DNA of 64,000 nt from Flavobacterium potami (GTDB lineage: Bacteria; Bacteroidota; Bacteroidia; Flavobacteriales; Flavobacteriaceae). Below are positions 56,989 through 64,000 of this stretch, one piece after another. Positions within the stretch are counted from its first letter, which is position 1, and each line of letters starts with the position of its first letter. The translations under genes and the position numbers were made by a program. The notes beneath the pieces were generated by a model. That model saw only the letters and a list, made by a program, of their open reading frames with translations, was not told where the DNA came from and searched no databases. The stretch is from contig NZ_JAINUY010000003.1 in assembly GCF_020026915.1 (NCBI RefSeq), positions 372,001-436,000 of the forward strand, read 5' to 3'.

Positions 56989-57441
56989 TTACAAGTTCTG
57001 TTTCTGTTTTCTTTCTTTACCCTCTATGGATTTTCCGCCTTGCTGGGAATTCCAAAAATTAATAATGGAACCTAAAGTTTGCTTGAATTTTTCTTCACTA
57101 TACGGATTTATAAAGTAACTTTTTGTTGGAACAGAATGAGTATCTATAACAAAACAATTTGGAAATAAAACAGAATAAAACATACAAGGGCAGTCTAATT
57201 TCTGACTAATATCTTGATGCTTTTCCAGATTTTGATGTTTGCTATCATCTTGAAATTGAAGAATATTAGCAAAAAATATAAATGGTTTTCTATCATTTAG
57301 CAACAATTCCTCTTCTGCGTATTGAAGGGTATCAAAATAAAGTATCTCATTGTTTACTGACAACTCCAAAAAAATATGAGCGAATAAACGGCGATCTTCT
57401 ATATTTTCTTCTATAATTATGATTGGGCCTCTTTTATTCAT
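56989..57441 (-). CDS. Receiver-like protein without the phospho-acceptor
   Basis: 150 aa from the ATG at 57441; an earlier in-frame start at 57480 is less likely. It begins with IIIIEENIEDRRLFAHIF, the acidic pocket and first helix of a response-regulator receiver. Where SDINMP normally stands it reads FANILQFQ, so the phosphorylatable Asp is absent. The end KSYFINPYSEEKFKQTLGSI corresponds to the K-P region of receivers. A pseudo-receiver that may bind a kinase without phosphorylation, next to the kinase fusion. Confidence 0.65.
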   Translation of the reverse strand: MNKRGPIIIIEENIEDRRLFAHIFLELSVNNEILYFDTLQYAEEELLLNDRKPFIFFANILQFQDDSKHQNLEKHQDISQKLDCPCMFYSVLFPNCFVIDTHSVPTKSYFINPYSEEKFKQTLGSIINFWNSQQGGKSIEGKERKQKQNL

Positions 57442-57715
57442 AACAGTCAATTTTGTGATTATACTTACAGAATCTCGCAAAGATCATTAGAATTAAATCG
57501 CCAATTTATACAATTCACGTCTCAATGTTATATAATTCCCATCTTTTAAAATAAAAACAGGACTTTATCTATTTAGCAGGCTCACTTAGAGCTTTTTAAA
57601 AATGAGTTAAATCCTTGAAACATGGGAATTATATAAAATGGAAATTTAATTCTATAAATAGCAAAAGGCGCTAAATATATCTTTGTGACTCCAATTTCTC
57701 ACAAAACTTACAGAC

Positions 57716-57877
57716 ATGAAAAATTTCAATACATCCTTATTACTGCTGATCATCGTACTTACATCAATTCTGAATTTTGGATGTGAACACCTTTGTGAAG
57801 ACGAAAATGATACCAGATCTCAAAAAGAAGCATCATTAATTCAAGTAGACAGTCTGAAAACAACAGAAATTGACTAA
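57716..57877 (+). CDS. Small lipoprotein (53 aa)
   Basis: ATG at 57716 encodes MKNFNTSLLLLIIVLTSILN then FGC: a complete lipoprotein signal with Cys23. A hydrophilic, acidic 30-residue tail follows and the gene stops at TAA 57875-57877. 19 bp before the next small gene. Function unknown. Confidence 0.6.
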   Translation: MKNFNTSLLLLIIVLTSILNFGCEHLCEDENDTRSQKEASLIQVDSLKTTEID

Positions 57878-57896
57878 TTATCTAAAAGATTTAACC

Positions 57897-58100
57897 ATGA
57901 AAAATTCAAAAACAATTGATAAAAAACATTGCCACATTTCTAATACCAGAATGTATGCAGGTGATAACGATGAACTAATCTGTTTGAAAGTTTATACAGG
58001 AGATTGGGGTGATTGGGATGAAAAACCAGGATGCAGTGATCTTGATAATCATAATAATTTTGGAAAAATTCTAAAAGACAAAAATTCAAAAGCAAGGTAA
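57897..58100 (+). CDS. Small hypothetical protein (67 aa)
   Basis: Start placed at the ATG at 57897; the longer frame from 57870 overlaps the lipoprotein end. The sequence contains HCHISNTRMYAGDNDELICL and GDWGDWDEKPGC, rich in acidic, Trp and Cys residues. It follows the small lipoprotein and may share its transcript. No family recognised. Confidence 0.5.
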   Translation: MKNSKTIDKKHCHISNTRMYAGDNDELICLKVYTGDWGDWDEKPGCSDLDNHNNFGKILKDKNSKAR

Positions 58101-58213
58101 TTATATCATCGGGTGATAATTTTTAAATTATATAAACTCTGCGTAAAATTCTGTAAATAAGAACGCTTCGGTACTACCTACTTTTGAATTACATCTAACA
58201 TATAAATAAAACT

Positions 58214-58507
58214 ATGAATTCAACGATATCATCATACCCAGCCAAACTATTCAATACGCAAAGCAATGTCAAGCTTATTAATTCAGAATTTCATTTAGAA
58301 AAATCTAATGAAATAGAAATGCTTGATTTATATTATAAATATGATGATGAACCCGACTTTGACTGTGAATTTCTACACGGTATTAGTCATGAGGAAAACA
58401 ACAACACTACTGATTCCGAATTCGATGAAGATCTTACGGATGATTATCGTGATAATGAATGGGATATAGACATCTATGATCCTTATGAGGAAGCAACTTA
58501 CTTTTAA
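58214..58507 (+). CDS. Small acidic hypothetical protein (97 aa)
   Basis: The second half is extremely acidic (DSEFDEDLTDDYRDNEWDID), and the N-terminus has no signal. No known family. It is followed by an intrinsic terminator 56 bp downstream, which supports a real transcript. Confidence 0.5.
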   Translation: MNSTISSYPAKLFNTQSNVKLINSEFHLEKSNEIEMLDLYYKYDDEPDFDCEFLHGISHEENNNTTDSEFDEDLTDDYRDNEWDIDIYDPYEEATYF

Positions 58508-58562
58508 ATATATCTTATCTAAGCAGCTGAAATTTATTCTGTTGAGGTTAATACAACTAAAA

Positions 58563-58588
58563 GGCGCAAATTGAAAACAATTTGCGCC
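58563..58588. terminator. Intrinsic terminator between convergent genes
   Basis: GGCGCAAATTG/CAATTTGCGCC with AAAA loop, identical to the terminator at 51321-51346, followed by TTTTT. It serves the small acidic gene and perhaps the convergent MarR gene. Confidence 0.88.
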
Positions 58589-58613
58589 TTTTTCTATTTT
58601 AAAAAATCATTCT

Positions 58614-59072
58614 CTACTTGTTATACTCTTGCACCAGTTCAGCCATAGATTGATTAAATGCTGAAAGATTACTCCCGAGCACAGAAAAAAACTCCATATC
58701 GGTATTTTCAACTTCAATCAGAGCCTTCTGCAGAACAGCGGCGCCACTTTCAGTCAGCCCTATAATCTTTGCCCTGGTATCAGTTTTATGCTCTTGTCTG
58801 GTTATAAAACCTTTTTCCTCTAAAGTTCTAAGTACTTTTGAAACCATCATTCTGTCGGCATTACTCTGGTTGGCAATGTCAATCTGCGTTACAGCCTCCA
58901 GTTTCTTAGAAAGCCAACCCACAGCAGCAAGTAATACAAACTGAGTCTGAGTTAAGTCCAAAGGATCTAAGCATTTTTTTATCCTTCTCTGCCAGAGCAT
59001 TGTCACCTGACCAAGTAAATATCCCGGACTGCTTTCGGGACTTTTAAATTTAAATTCAATTTCTTTAGACAT
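58614..59072 (-). CDS. MarR-family transcriptional regulator
   Basis: 152 aa, full length. Winged-helix segments are TQIDIANQSNADRMMVSKVL and the wing RTLEEKGFITRQEHKTDTRAKIIGLTESG. Dimerisation helices lie at both ends. Probably controls the VOC-family gene upstream of it, with which it shares strand but not an operon (153-bp gap), or its own expression. Confidence 0.88.
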   Translation of the reverse strand: MSKEIEFKFKSPESSPGYLLGQVTMLWQRRIKKCLDPLDLTQTQFVLLAAVGWLSKKLEAVTQIDIANQSNADRMMVSKVLRTLEEKGFITRQEHKTDTRAKIIGLTESGAAVLQKALIEVENTDMEFFSVLGSNLSAFNQSMAELVQEYNK

Positions 59073-59225
59073 AGCTGTTAAGCATTTAGTATGAATAATG
59101 GTACTACCATTCCATTTCTAGTTTGAGCAATACCCTCCCTAACTGTGTTTTCTACATTTATAACTTCTACAAATCTATTCCAAATGATTAAGTTTTCCTA
59201 AAAAGAGAATTTATAACGGTAACTC

Positions 59226-59585
59226 TTATTTTGGGTCTAAAAAAGTAAGTTTAAATCCATCGGGATCCAGAACATGAAAAGCCCTTCCGAAAGGAGTATC
59301 AATTAGCGGTCCTGTAGTTGTTACTCCGTTCTCGATGAATTTTTCCTTCAACTGGTCTACATTTTCATCTACAGCAAACCAGAGAGCAGCACCTACTCCT
59401 AGTTCTCTGTTTTCAAGAGATTCTAGCGGTGTACGGATAGCAAAACTTGCTTCACCTTGACTGTACTTAAAAACACATGCCTGAGGATTTTCGTTCTGTA
59501 TTTCAAAACCTAACTTTTCGGTATAAAATACTTTGGAAACTTCAAGGTCTTTTACTTGTAATGATGCAAATGTTAATTGTCTCAT
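59226..59585 (-). CDS. VOC (glyoxalase/bleomycin-resistance) family protein
   Basis: 119 aa. It opens with LTFASLQVKDLEVSKVFYTEKLGF, and the second half has the matching GRAFHVLDPDGFKLTFLDP, so both beta-alpha-beta-beta-beta units are present. Metal-binding dioxygenase, lyase or antibiotic-binding functions occur in this superfamily; the substrate is unknown. Confidence 0.87.
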   Translation of the reverse strand: MRQLTFASLQVKDLEVSKVFYTEKLGFEIQNENPQACVFKYSQGEASFAIRTPLESLENRELGVGAALWFAVDENVDQLKEKFIENGVTTTGPLIDTPFGRAFHVLDPDGFKLTFLDPK

Positions 59586-59814
59586 GATATAAATATTAAA
59601 ATTGTTGTTGCAAATATAATATACACGACAACAATATGCAAATTTTCATTACATTTTCCCTTTTGGGGCGTCAATGTGCGTTTCTGAAACATCGTAACGC
59701 ATCCTTTCTCTAACAAAAGATTGCTTTGTATGAAAAGGATGTTGAAAGAGAAAGAGGAAATGATGTTTAGGCTTGAGAAGCTGATTAATAAATAATTATA
59801 AAAATGTATAAAAA

Positions 59815-59834
59815 AGAGACTTTTTAAAGTCTCT
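59815..59834. terminator. Bidirectional terminator hairpin
   Basis: AGAGACTTT and AAAGTCTCT pair around a short loop, with A-run and T-run flanks. It adjoins the stop of the DUF3800 remnant at 59849. The gap 59586-59814 shows no gene. Confidence 0.7.
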
Positions 59835-59848
59835 TTTTTTGTTTGATC

Positions 59849-60300
59849 CTACTCTTCTAGAATTCTTTTAATCTTTGCTCTAAAAGATTGATTACTACTA
59901 GGAGGAATAATTCCATAACCTAACATAGTTCCATTTCCAAATCTAATTTTACATTTATATAACTCAAAAATTTCTGTAGCAAATAAATTTTGACGTTTTG
60001 AAAGTTTAGCTTCTAAATAATCTTTAACAGAACCAATTATTAAGTCACTAAATTGTAAAAGTGGACTGTGATTGCATTTTGCAAAAGAAGTGAATGAAAA
60101 AAATTACAATCCGATAATTTCCCAGATTTTGAAGAAATTCCTGCAGATGATTTCCCTTGATGAAAAAGCTTATAATATGCTTGGACTAATGGTTGTCGAT
60201 TGCCGTCTGGAGGCCAATCTACAACAACATACGTTTCATAATCTTTGTTCATTGCATCAATTCCGATACGCATTAAAACCCGGTTAGCACGGATTTGCAA
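59849..60300 (-). pseudogene. DUF3800 family protein remnant (truncated and frameshifted)
   Basis: Minus strand. The upstream part reads MNKDYETYVVVDWPPDGNR and QPLVQAYYKLFHQGKSSAG. Around 60095-60110 the frame changes, and the downstream part continues in another phase as HSPLLQFSDLIIGSVKDYLE to IKRILEE, then TAG (59849-59851). LLQFSDLIIG matches the C-terminal signature of DUF3800 proteins. The N-terminal half (with the DESG-type motif) is missing; REP-like sequence starts right there. It is therefore a broken gene, probably eroded next to the REP/RAYT cluster. Confidence 0.6.
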
Positions 60301-60315
60301 TCAATGCCCGTAAAG
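60283..60315 (+). repeat. Degenerate REP element
   Basis: GTTAGCACGGATTTGCAATC followed by AATGCCCGTAAAG is a diverged copy of the REP at 60420-60452. It lies at the truncated edge of the DUF3800 remnant. Confidence 0.6.
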
Positions 60316-60423
60316 TATATCTTAACAAATTAAAAAAATCCAGCTTTATAGATAACAGAAATGGGCACGGAAAAAATTTCCGCGCTATCGTTGTACATAT
60401 CTCAGCACCCCGCTCGTCCGTTA

Positions 60424-60452
60424 GCGCAGATTTGTAATCTGTGCCCGCAAAG
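60424..60452 (+). repeat. REP element, left copy flanking the RAYT gene
   Basis: 29 bp, exact reverse complement of 61109-61137. It begins GCGCAGATTTGTAATCTGTG. The internal AGATT/AATCT symmetry gives a hairpin. Such inverted REP pairs are the substrates of RAYT transposases. Confidence 0.85.
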
Positions 60453-60478
60453 TTGAGTTAGCGCAACAGTTGAACATT

Positions 60479-61033
60479 TCAAAATAAGGATAATACAACA
60501 ATATCTAAATCATTTTCAAAACCTGAATAATTCCTTGCCGAACTAAAATAGTAATCTTCTGGTAAACTAATAATTTTATCTTTTACTGGATTATTATGAA
60601 TGTAATCTATTTTCTGCTTAATAAACTTATTGCTGTAAATATGTTCTGCATGATAACCATTTTGCCAAACTTTATAAGTCTGATTCTTTTTTAAATGCTC
60701 ACATACCTTTTGGAAATATTCCAGCATCCATTCTCTTCTGCTTTCAGGCTCATCAATTATAGTCTGTATTATTTTTTTTGAAGTAAATTTTTTAAAATCT
60801 CTAATAATATCAGATAATATAAAACCGTTCGTTCCTTTACAGAGCAAATGAATATCGCTGCTCATAATACAATAAGCGTAAATTTCTAAGCCTTTGTTTT
60901 CTTGACAATATTTTAAAGCATTTATTAAAACATTTTTTTGATTTAATCTAGTAAATATATCTATCCAACCTACAACAGTTATGGTTATAAAATATGCTTC
61001 ATCAGTTGTTGTTGCTTTGTATTTTGTAGACAT
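60479..61033 (-). CDS. REP-associated tyrosine transposase (RAYT, Y1/IS200-like)
   Basis: 184 aa. AYFITITVVGWIDIFTR opens the Y1 transposase fold, AYCIMSSDIHLLCKG carries the HUH-like region (one His replaced), and VWQNGYHAEHIYSNKFIKQK with YIHNNPVKDKI holds the candidate catalytic Tyr region. It is single-domain, and flanked by exactly inverted REPs. It presumably mobilises REP elements as single strands. It appears intact. Confidence 0.88.
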   Translation of the reverse strand: MSTKYKATTTDEAYFITITVVGWIDIFTRLNQKNVLINALKYCQENKGLEIYAYCIMSSDIHLLCKGTNGFILSDIIRDFKKFTSKKIIQTIIDEPESRREWMLEYFQKVCEHLKKNQTYKVWQNGYHAEHIYSNKFIKQKIDYIHNNPVKDKIISLPEDYYFSSARNYSGFENDLDIVVLSLF

Positions 61034-61108
61034 GGTCTTTTTCCTGTAAAAATAAAAAATTTAAAGTAAGAAAATTACCATTTTTTACACCGACTGTTGA
61101 CGAAATCA

Positions 61109-61137
61109 CTTTGCGGGCACAGATTACAAATCTGCGC
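61109..61137 (-). repeat. REP element, right copy flanking the RAYT gene
   Basis: Exact 29-bp inverted copy of 60424-60452. It is followed by CTATCGCTACGGGAAATATA (61137-61171 unit), which recurs at 62021-62056 near the second palindrome pair. Confidence 0.85.
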
Positions 61138-61176
61138 TATCGCTACGGGAAATATATCTGCCTATCGGGTTAGGAA

Positions 61177-61815
61177 TTAGAATTTAAGAGGACTGGATGA
61201 AAAATCCGAAAAATTTGAAATCAATGATGAAGGTTCTACATATTTTGTATTCTTGCTGATTTTTCCATCTTTGATGACATAAGGATGAGTAAGTAATATA
61301 TCTGAAAGTGTATTAGAACTGAAACTATTTATATCATACATACAAATGAGTGATACAGCGTGTTTTGGAGTTAGTAGATTTAGACTGGCTTCGTATTCTA
61401 AAAGTTCATCTGTTCCTGGCAAATTTTTCAGAGCCCAAACCATATCGCCGCAAGCTCTTACGCTTTCATAACCAGCTCTAGATGCTGCTAATAAATTCTG
61501 TTCGAGCATTTGATACATTCTTGCAGCAGCAAATTTGCCATCTTTTATATAAGTGTTTTCAGAAGCCAATACTTCTAATTGACCAGTCGCTAGTTTTTCA
61601 GCAATAGATATTCCATTCTCGGCCAGACATCGGCAATGTTCTCCATGACGGTTCCCTTCAAGGATGTTAATGACTTTATCATTTGCTTGCAATCCTTCCA
61701 AAATATAAGGAACGATTACCTCATATTGTTGTTCTTTGGAATCGAAAAATCCGCAAATGTGCATTGGAGTCAACAATGATTCTCCGCATACGTTAAAAGA
61801 TGTTTGTGTGTTCAT
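61177..61815 (-). CDS. MEDS-domain sensory protein (DcmR-like)
   Basis: 212 aa. It begins with HICGFFDSKEQQYEVIVPYI and contains NRHGEHCRCLAENGI, with repeated small-residue helices. This is the MEDS (methanogen/methylotroph DcmR sensory) domain alone, with no fused HTH or kinase. Role uncertain; it could sense a small molecule and act on a separate partner. Flanked on both sides by REP sequences. Confidence 0.75.
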   Translation of the reverse strand: MNTQTSFNVCGESLLTPMHICGFFDSKEQQYEVIVPYILEGLQANDKVINILEGNRHGEHCRCLAENGISIAEKLATGQLEVLASENTYIKDGKFAAARMYQMLEQNLLAASRAGYESVRACGDMVWALKNLPGTDELLEYEASLNLLTPKHAVSLICMYDINSFSSNTLSDILLTHPYVIKDGKISKNTKYVEPSSLISNFSDFSSSPLKF

Positions 61816-61888
61816 AAATCAAATGTACACAATTAATTGCTGCAATATGCTTTATCTGTCAAAACTTGCGGTATAATTCCCCTTGCTG

Positions 61889-62011
61889 GCGCGAGCGTCC
61901 CGCTCGTGCACACACAGAAGATCAATTCATATTAATTTTAAAAACATTTTCAGAAAACTCCATTTTTTTTAGAACGAGACAACTTTACGTTCACGAGCGG
62001 GACGCTCGCGC
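61889..62011. repeat. Second REP palindrome pair (inverted 20-bp arms)
   Basis: GCGCGAGCGTCCCGCTCGTG (61889-61908) and its exact reverse complement (61992-62011) flank an AT-rich 83-bp spacer. Each arm has an inner hairpin CGAGCG/CGCTCG. Sequence differs from the RAYT-flanking REPs, so a second REP family is present; the following CTATCG...GGGAAATATA unit is shared. Confidence 0.8.
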
Positions 62012-62070
62012 TAGCGAGGGCTATCGTTGCGGGAAATATATCTGCACTATCGGGTTGTAAAAAAACCTTT

Positions 62071-62145
62071 TTATTTACGTTTCCTAAAATATTTAGGGAC
62101 ATAGAATAATAGAAAAATTACCAGAATAATAAATACAATTTCCAT
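62071..62145 (-). CDS. Candidate 24-residue membrane peptide
   Basis: ATG at 62145, TAA at 62071. The peptide MEIVFIILVIFLLFYVPKYF ends with RKRK: one transmembrane helix with a basic cytosolic tail. Too short to prove; composition and topology are typical of real small membrane proteins. The rest of 62014-62433 shows no other gene. Confidence 0.4.
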   Translation of the reverse strand: MEIVFIILVIFLLFYVPKYFRKRK

Positions 62146-62433
62146 TTTTGAGTTTAATTAGATTTCAAATATAAAACTAAATTATTAAACCCCGATTGTA
62201 CGGATTTTTAAACAATTCCCGTAAAAGATATATTAATTTTAAAAACCTATAATAAGAACCTCATCCGATATTTTTTGAACTTCTAATGAAATAAAGACCT
62301 CAGCTACCAAAGTAATTTTGTTTTAATCAAAACAAGGAATCCTACACGGAGATACAAACATGGTATTGGATTGTAAATTCAACAATCTTCCTTGATGAAA
62401 TCCTGACTTATTACTAATTAATTAGAATTTAAA

Positions 62434-62997
62434 ATGAAAAAAACATTGGTTATCATCACACATCCTGACATTGACAATTCAGTGATCAACAAAAAATGGG
62501 TTAATGAATTAGAGAAGTTTCCAGAAAAATTTCATGTTCATCAATTACACAAAACCTATCCTGACCAAAAATTTGATATCGTTGCAGAACAAAAACTCGT
62601 AGAAGAACATGATCATATCATTTTTCAGTTTCCTTACTATTGGTATCATTCTCCTGCATTATTAAAAAAATGGCTGGACGAAGTGCTTACACGAGGCTGG
62701 GCATACGGCAGTGAAAGCGGTTTTAAGTTTAAAGGAAAAAAAGTTGCGCTGGCCATTACGCTAGGTTTAAAAGAAGAACATTTACAGCATGGTACCATTT
62801 TTAAATACACGCTCGAAGAATTAACGCGTCCGTTTGAAGCACTATTTGATTACATAAAAGCCGATTATCAACCTCTTTTCGCTTACTACGGAATGACGTT
62901 TGAACCATCAAAGGAATGGATAGAACGAAGCATACCTTTGTATCTTGATTTTCTGGATCGTTTTAATTCCGAAAGCGAAGATGCAAATGTGGCTTAA
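62434..62997 (+). CDS. NAD(P)H-dependent oxidoreductase, flavodoxin fold (MdaB/KefF-like)
   Basis: 187 aa. LVIITHPDIDNSVINKKW is the FMN phosphate-binding N-terminus. HIIFQFPYYWYHSPALLKKWLDEVLTRGWAYG is the strongly conserved centre of quinone reductase/KefF-type flavoproteins. It reduces quinones or similar electrophiles with NAD(P)H. Single gene; a hairpin follows about 50 bp after its stop. Confidence 0.88.
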   Translation: MKKTLVIITHPDIDNSVINKKWVNELEKFPEKFHVHQLHKTYPDQKFDIVAEQKLVEEHDHIIFQFPYYWYHSPALLKKWLDEVLTRGWAYGSESGFKFKGKKVALAITLGLKEEHLQHGTIFKYTLEELTRPFEALFDYIKADYQPLFAYYGMTFEPSKEWIERSIPLYLDFLDRFNSESEDANVA

Positions 62998-63044
62998 TTT
63001 TGTGATAAACTTTTTTACCACAAAGAGTTGCTTAATAAATAAGT

Positions 63045-63067
63045 GCTGTCTCAATTTTTGAGACAGC
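63045..63067. terminator. Terminator-like hairpin between convergent genes
   Basis: GCTGTCTCA and TGAGACAGC pair around ATTTT (perfect 9-bp stem). It lies between the oxidoreductase and the convergent aldehyde dehydrogenase. No long T-run on either side, so efficiency is uncertain. Confidence 0.6.
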
Positions 63068-63087
63068 CTATTTAAAAAATTTACGAC

Positions 63088-64000
63088 TTAATATTTATTA
63101 ATGTATACCGTCTTTTTGTTTACAAACTCCTGAATTCCGTCCTGCGAAAGTTCGCGTCCGTATCCTGAATTTTTAGTTCCGCCAAAAGGCAATCGCTGGT
63201 CACTCTTTACTAATTCATTTACAAACACGGCTCCTTCATCCAATTTCGGTATCAATCGGGATGCTTTTTCAAAGTCTTCTGTAAAAATGGTAACACCAAG
63301 TCCGAAAGGCGTACTGTTTGAAAGAGCAACGGCTTCTTCTTCGTTTTTAAAAGCCGTAATTCCGATTAGAGGTCCGAAAACTTCTTCTTTAAAAATTGCC
63401 ATATGGGTTGTAACGTCACCTACAACAGTAGGTTCAAAATACGCTTTGTCTCTATCGCCTCCCAACAAAATTTTGGCTCCTTTATCCAAAGCATCTTTAA
63501 GCTGTTTTTCTAGTTCTTCGGCAAGATCAACTCGTGCCATAGTGCCGATTGTTGTTTTTTCATTCAGCGGATCTCCAGGTAGAAGTTCTTTAACTTCATC
63601 CAAAAAAGCTTTTGTAAATTCTTCCAAAATAGAAGATTCAACCAAGAGACGTTTTCCAGCAATACAGCTCTGTCCTGCATTCTGAAAACGTGCCTGAACA
63701 CAAGTTTTTACAGTTTCCTGAAGATTACAATCTGCAAAAACAACAAGTGCATTGCTTCCTCCCAATTCAAGAACGGTTTTCTTGATTTCATTTCCTGCAA
63801 GGGCTGCTACAGATCTTCCTGCTGCTTCACTCCCCGTCAGTGTAACCGCTTTTATTTTTGGATTTTTAATAATTTCTTCTACCCTCTTACTGCCAATAGG
63901 CAGATTAGTAAAACATCCTTTTGGAAAACCGGCTTTTTCGAATATTTTTTCAATACTCATGGCACTTTTCATTACATTACTGGCATGTTTTAAAACGCCA
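63088..64000 (-). CDS. Aldehyde dehydrogenase, succinate-semialdehyde dehydrogenase-like (5' end outside window)
   Basis: The frame continues through the window end: the first visible codons read GVLKHASNV and lead into MKSAMSIEKIF, so the true start lies beyond 64000. The visible part has the cofactor-binding loop (AVTLTGSEAAGRSV), the general base Glu (TVLELGGSN), the nucleophile Cys (NAGQSCIAGKR) and the EVFGPL and LPFGGTKNSGYGREL motifs. NAD(P)-dependent oxidation of an aldehyde, probably succinate semialdehyde or similar. Confidence 0.9.
   Translation of the reverse strand, partial: GVLKHASNVMKSAMSIEKIFEKAGFPKGCFTNLPIGSKRVEEIIKNPKIKAVTLTGSEAAGRSVAALAGNEIKKTVLELGGSNALVVFADCNLQETVKTCVQARFQNAGQSCIAGKRLLVESSILEEFTKAFLDEVKELLPGDPLNEKTTIGTMARVDLAEELEKQLKDALDKGAKILLGGDRDKAYFEPTVVGDVTTHMAIFKEEVFGPLIGITAFKNEEEAVALSNSTPFGLGVTIFTEDFEKASRLIPKLDEGAVFVNELVKSDQRLPFGGTKNSGYGRELSQDGIQEFVNKKTVYINKY

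Noticed and set aside
61866..62060. 64-aa plus-strand frame rich in Arg
   Set aside because: It is made almost entirely of the REP palindrome arms and their spacer.

Overview
The window looks like a chromosomal segment of a Flavobacterium-like member of the Bacteroidota. Signs are low GC, SusC/SusD pairs, a SusR-type regulator, type IX secretion (T9SS) C-terminal sorting domains, weak Shine-Dalgarno use and TTTG/TAnnTTTG-like promoters. This assignment comes from gene content and style only; no rRNA or tRNA was seen.

Positions 1-12723 hold a polysaccharide utilisation locus, all on the minus strand: a SusE/SusF-like lipoprotein (cut by the window edge), SusD, SusC, a SusR-like membrane regulator, a DUF1080 (3-keto-disaccharide hydrolase-like) protein, and a large T9SS-secreted GH27-like enzyme. 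That enzyme carries a ricin-type domain and four ~119-residue modules resembling the starch-binding modules of the SusE-like protein. An alpha-glucan (dextran/starch-like) substrate is the best guess. A 15-bp motif lies far upstream of both susC and the glycosidase gene.

Positions ~13480-40050 are a defence and mobility island. It contains a GNAT gene with a premature stop; a subtilase/AAA+ pair resembling the IteAS anti-phage pair; a divergent two-gene unit (940-aa unknown plus nuclease-like 344-aa protein); and a large serine recombinase with a small partner gene, part of which is duplicated 9.3 kb away. It also contains a nuclease-like/HNH pair with a six-TM protein; two consecutive DUF262 proteins (the first GmrS/GmrD-like) plus a small protein; a PD-(D/E)XK protein; a PIN-like protein; and a Hachiman system (HamA/HamB). 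A dispersed intergenic repeat, always in the same orientation and often followed by a strong terminator, separates these modules. Beyond HamA lie fragments of an OhrR-type regulator and a DUF1214 protein, which look like insertion or deletion scars. Hachiman and the DUF262 operon share a near-palindromic upstream motif.

Positions ~40240-51350 contain small hypothetical proteins, a PAS-LuxR regulator, a 1376-aa repeat surface protein with a T9SS-sorted neighbour, and two SDR operons. One of these is divergent from an HxlR regulator.

Positions 51479-58507 contain two CheB-CheR fusion proteins (one also a histidine kinase, the other with a degenerate CheB), a receiver-like protein without its phospho-acceptor, and three small proteins.

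Positions 58614-64000 contain a MarR regulator, a VOC protein, a broken DUF3800 gene, a REP-associated transposase (RAYT) flanked by exact inverted REPs, a MEDS-domain sensor next to further REPs, a 24-aa candidate membrane peptide, a flavodoxin-fold oxidoreductase and an aldehyde dehydrogenase cut by the window end.
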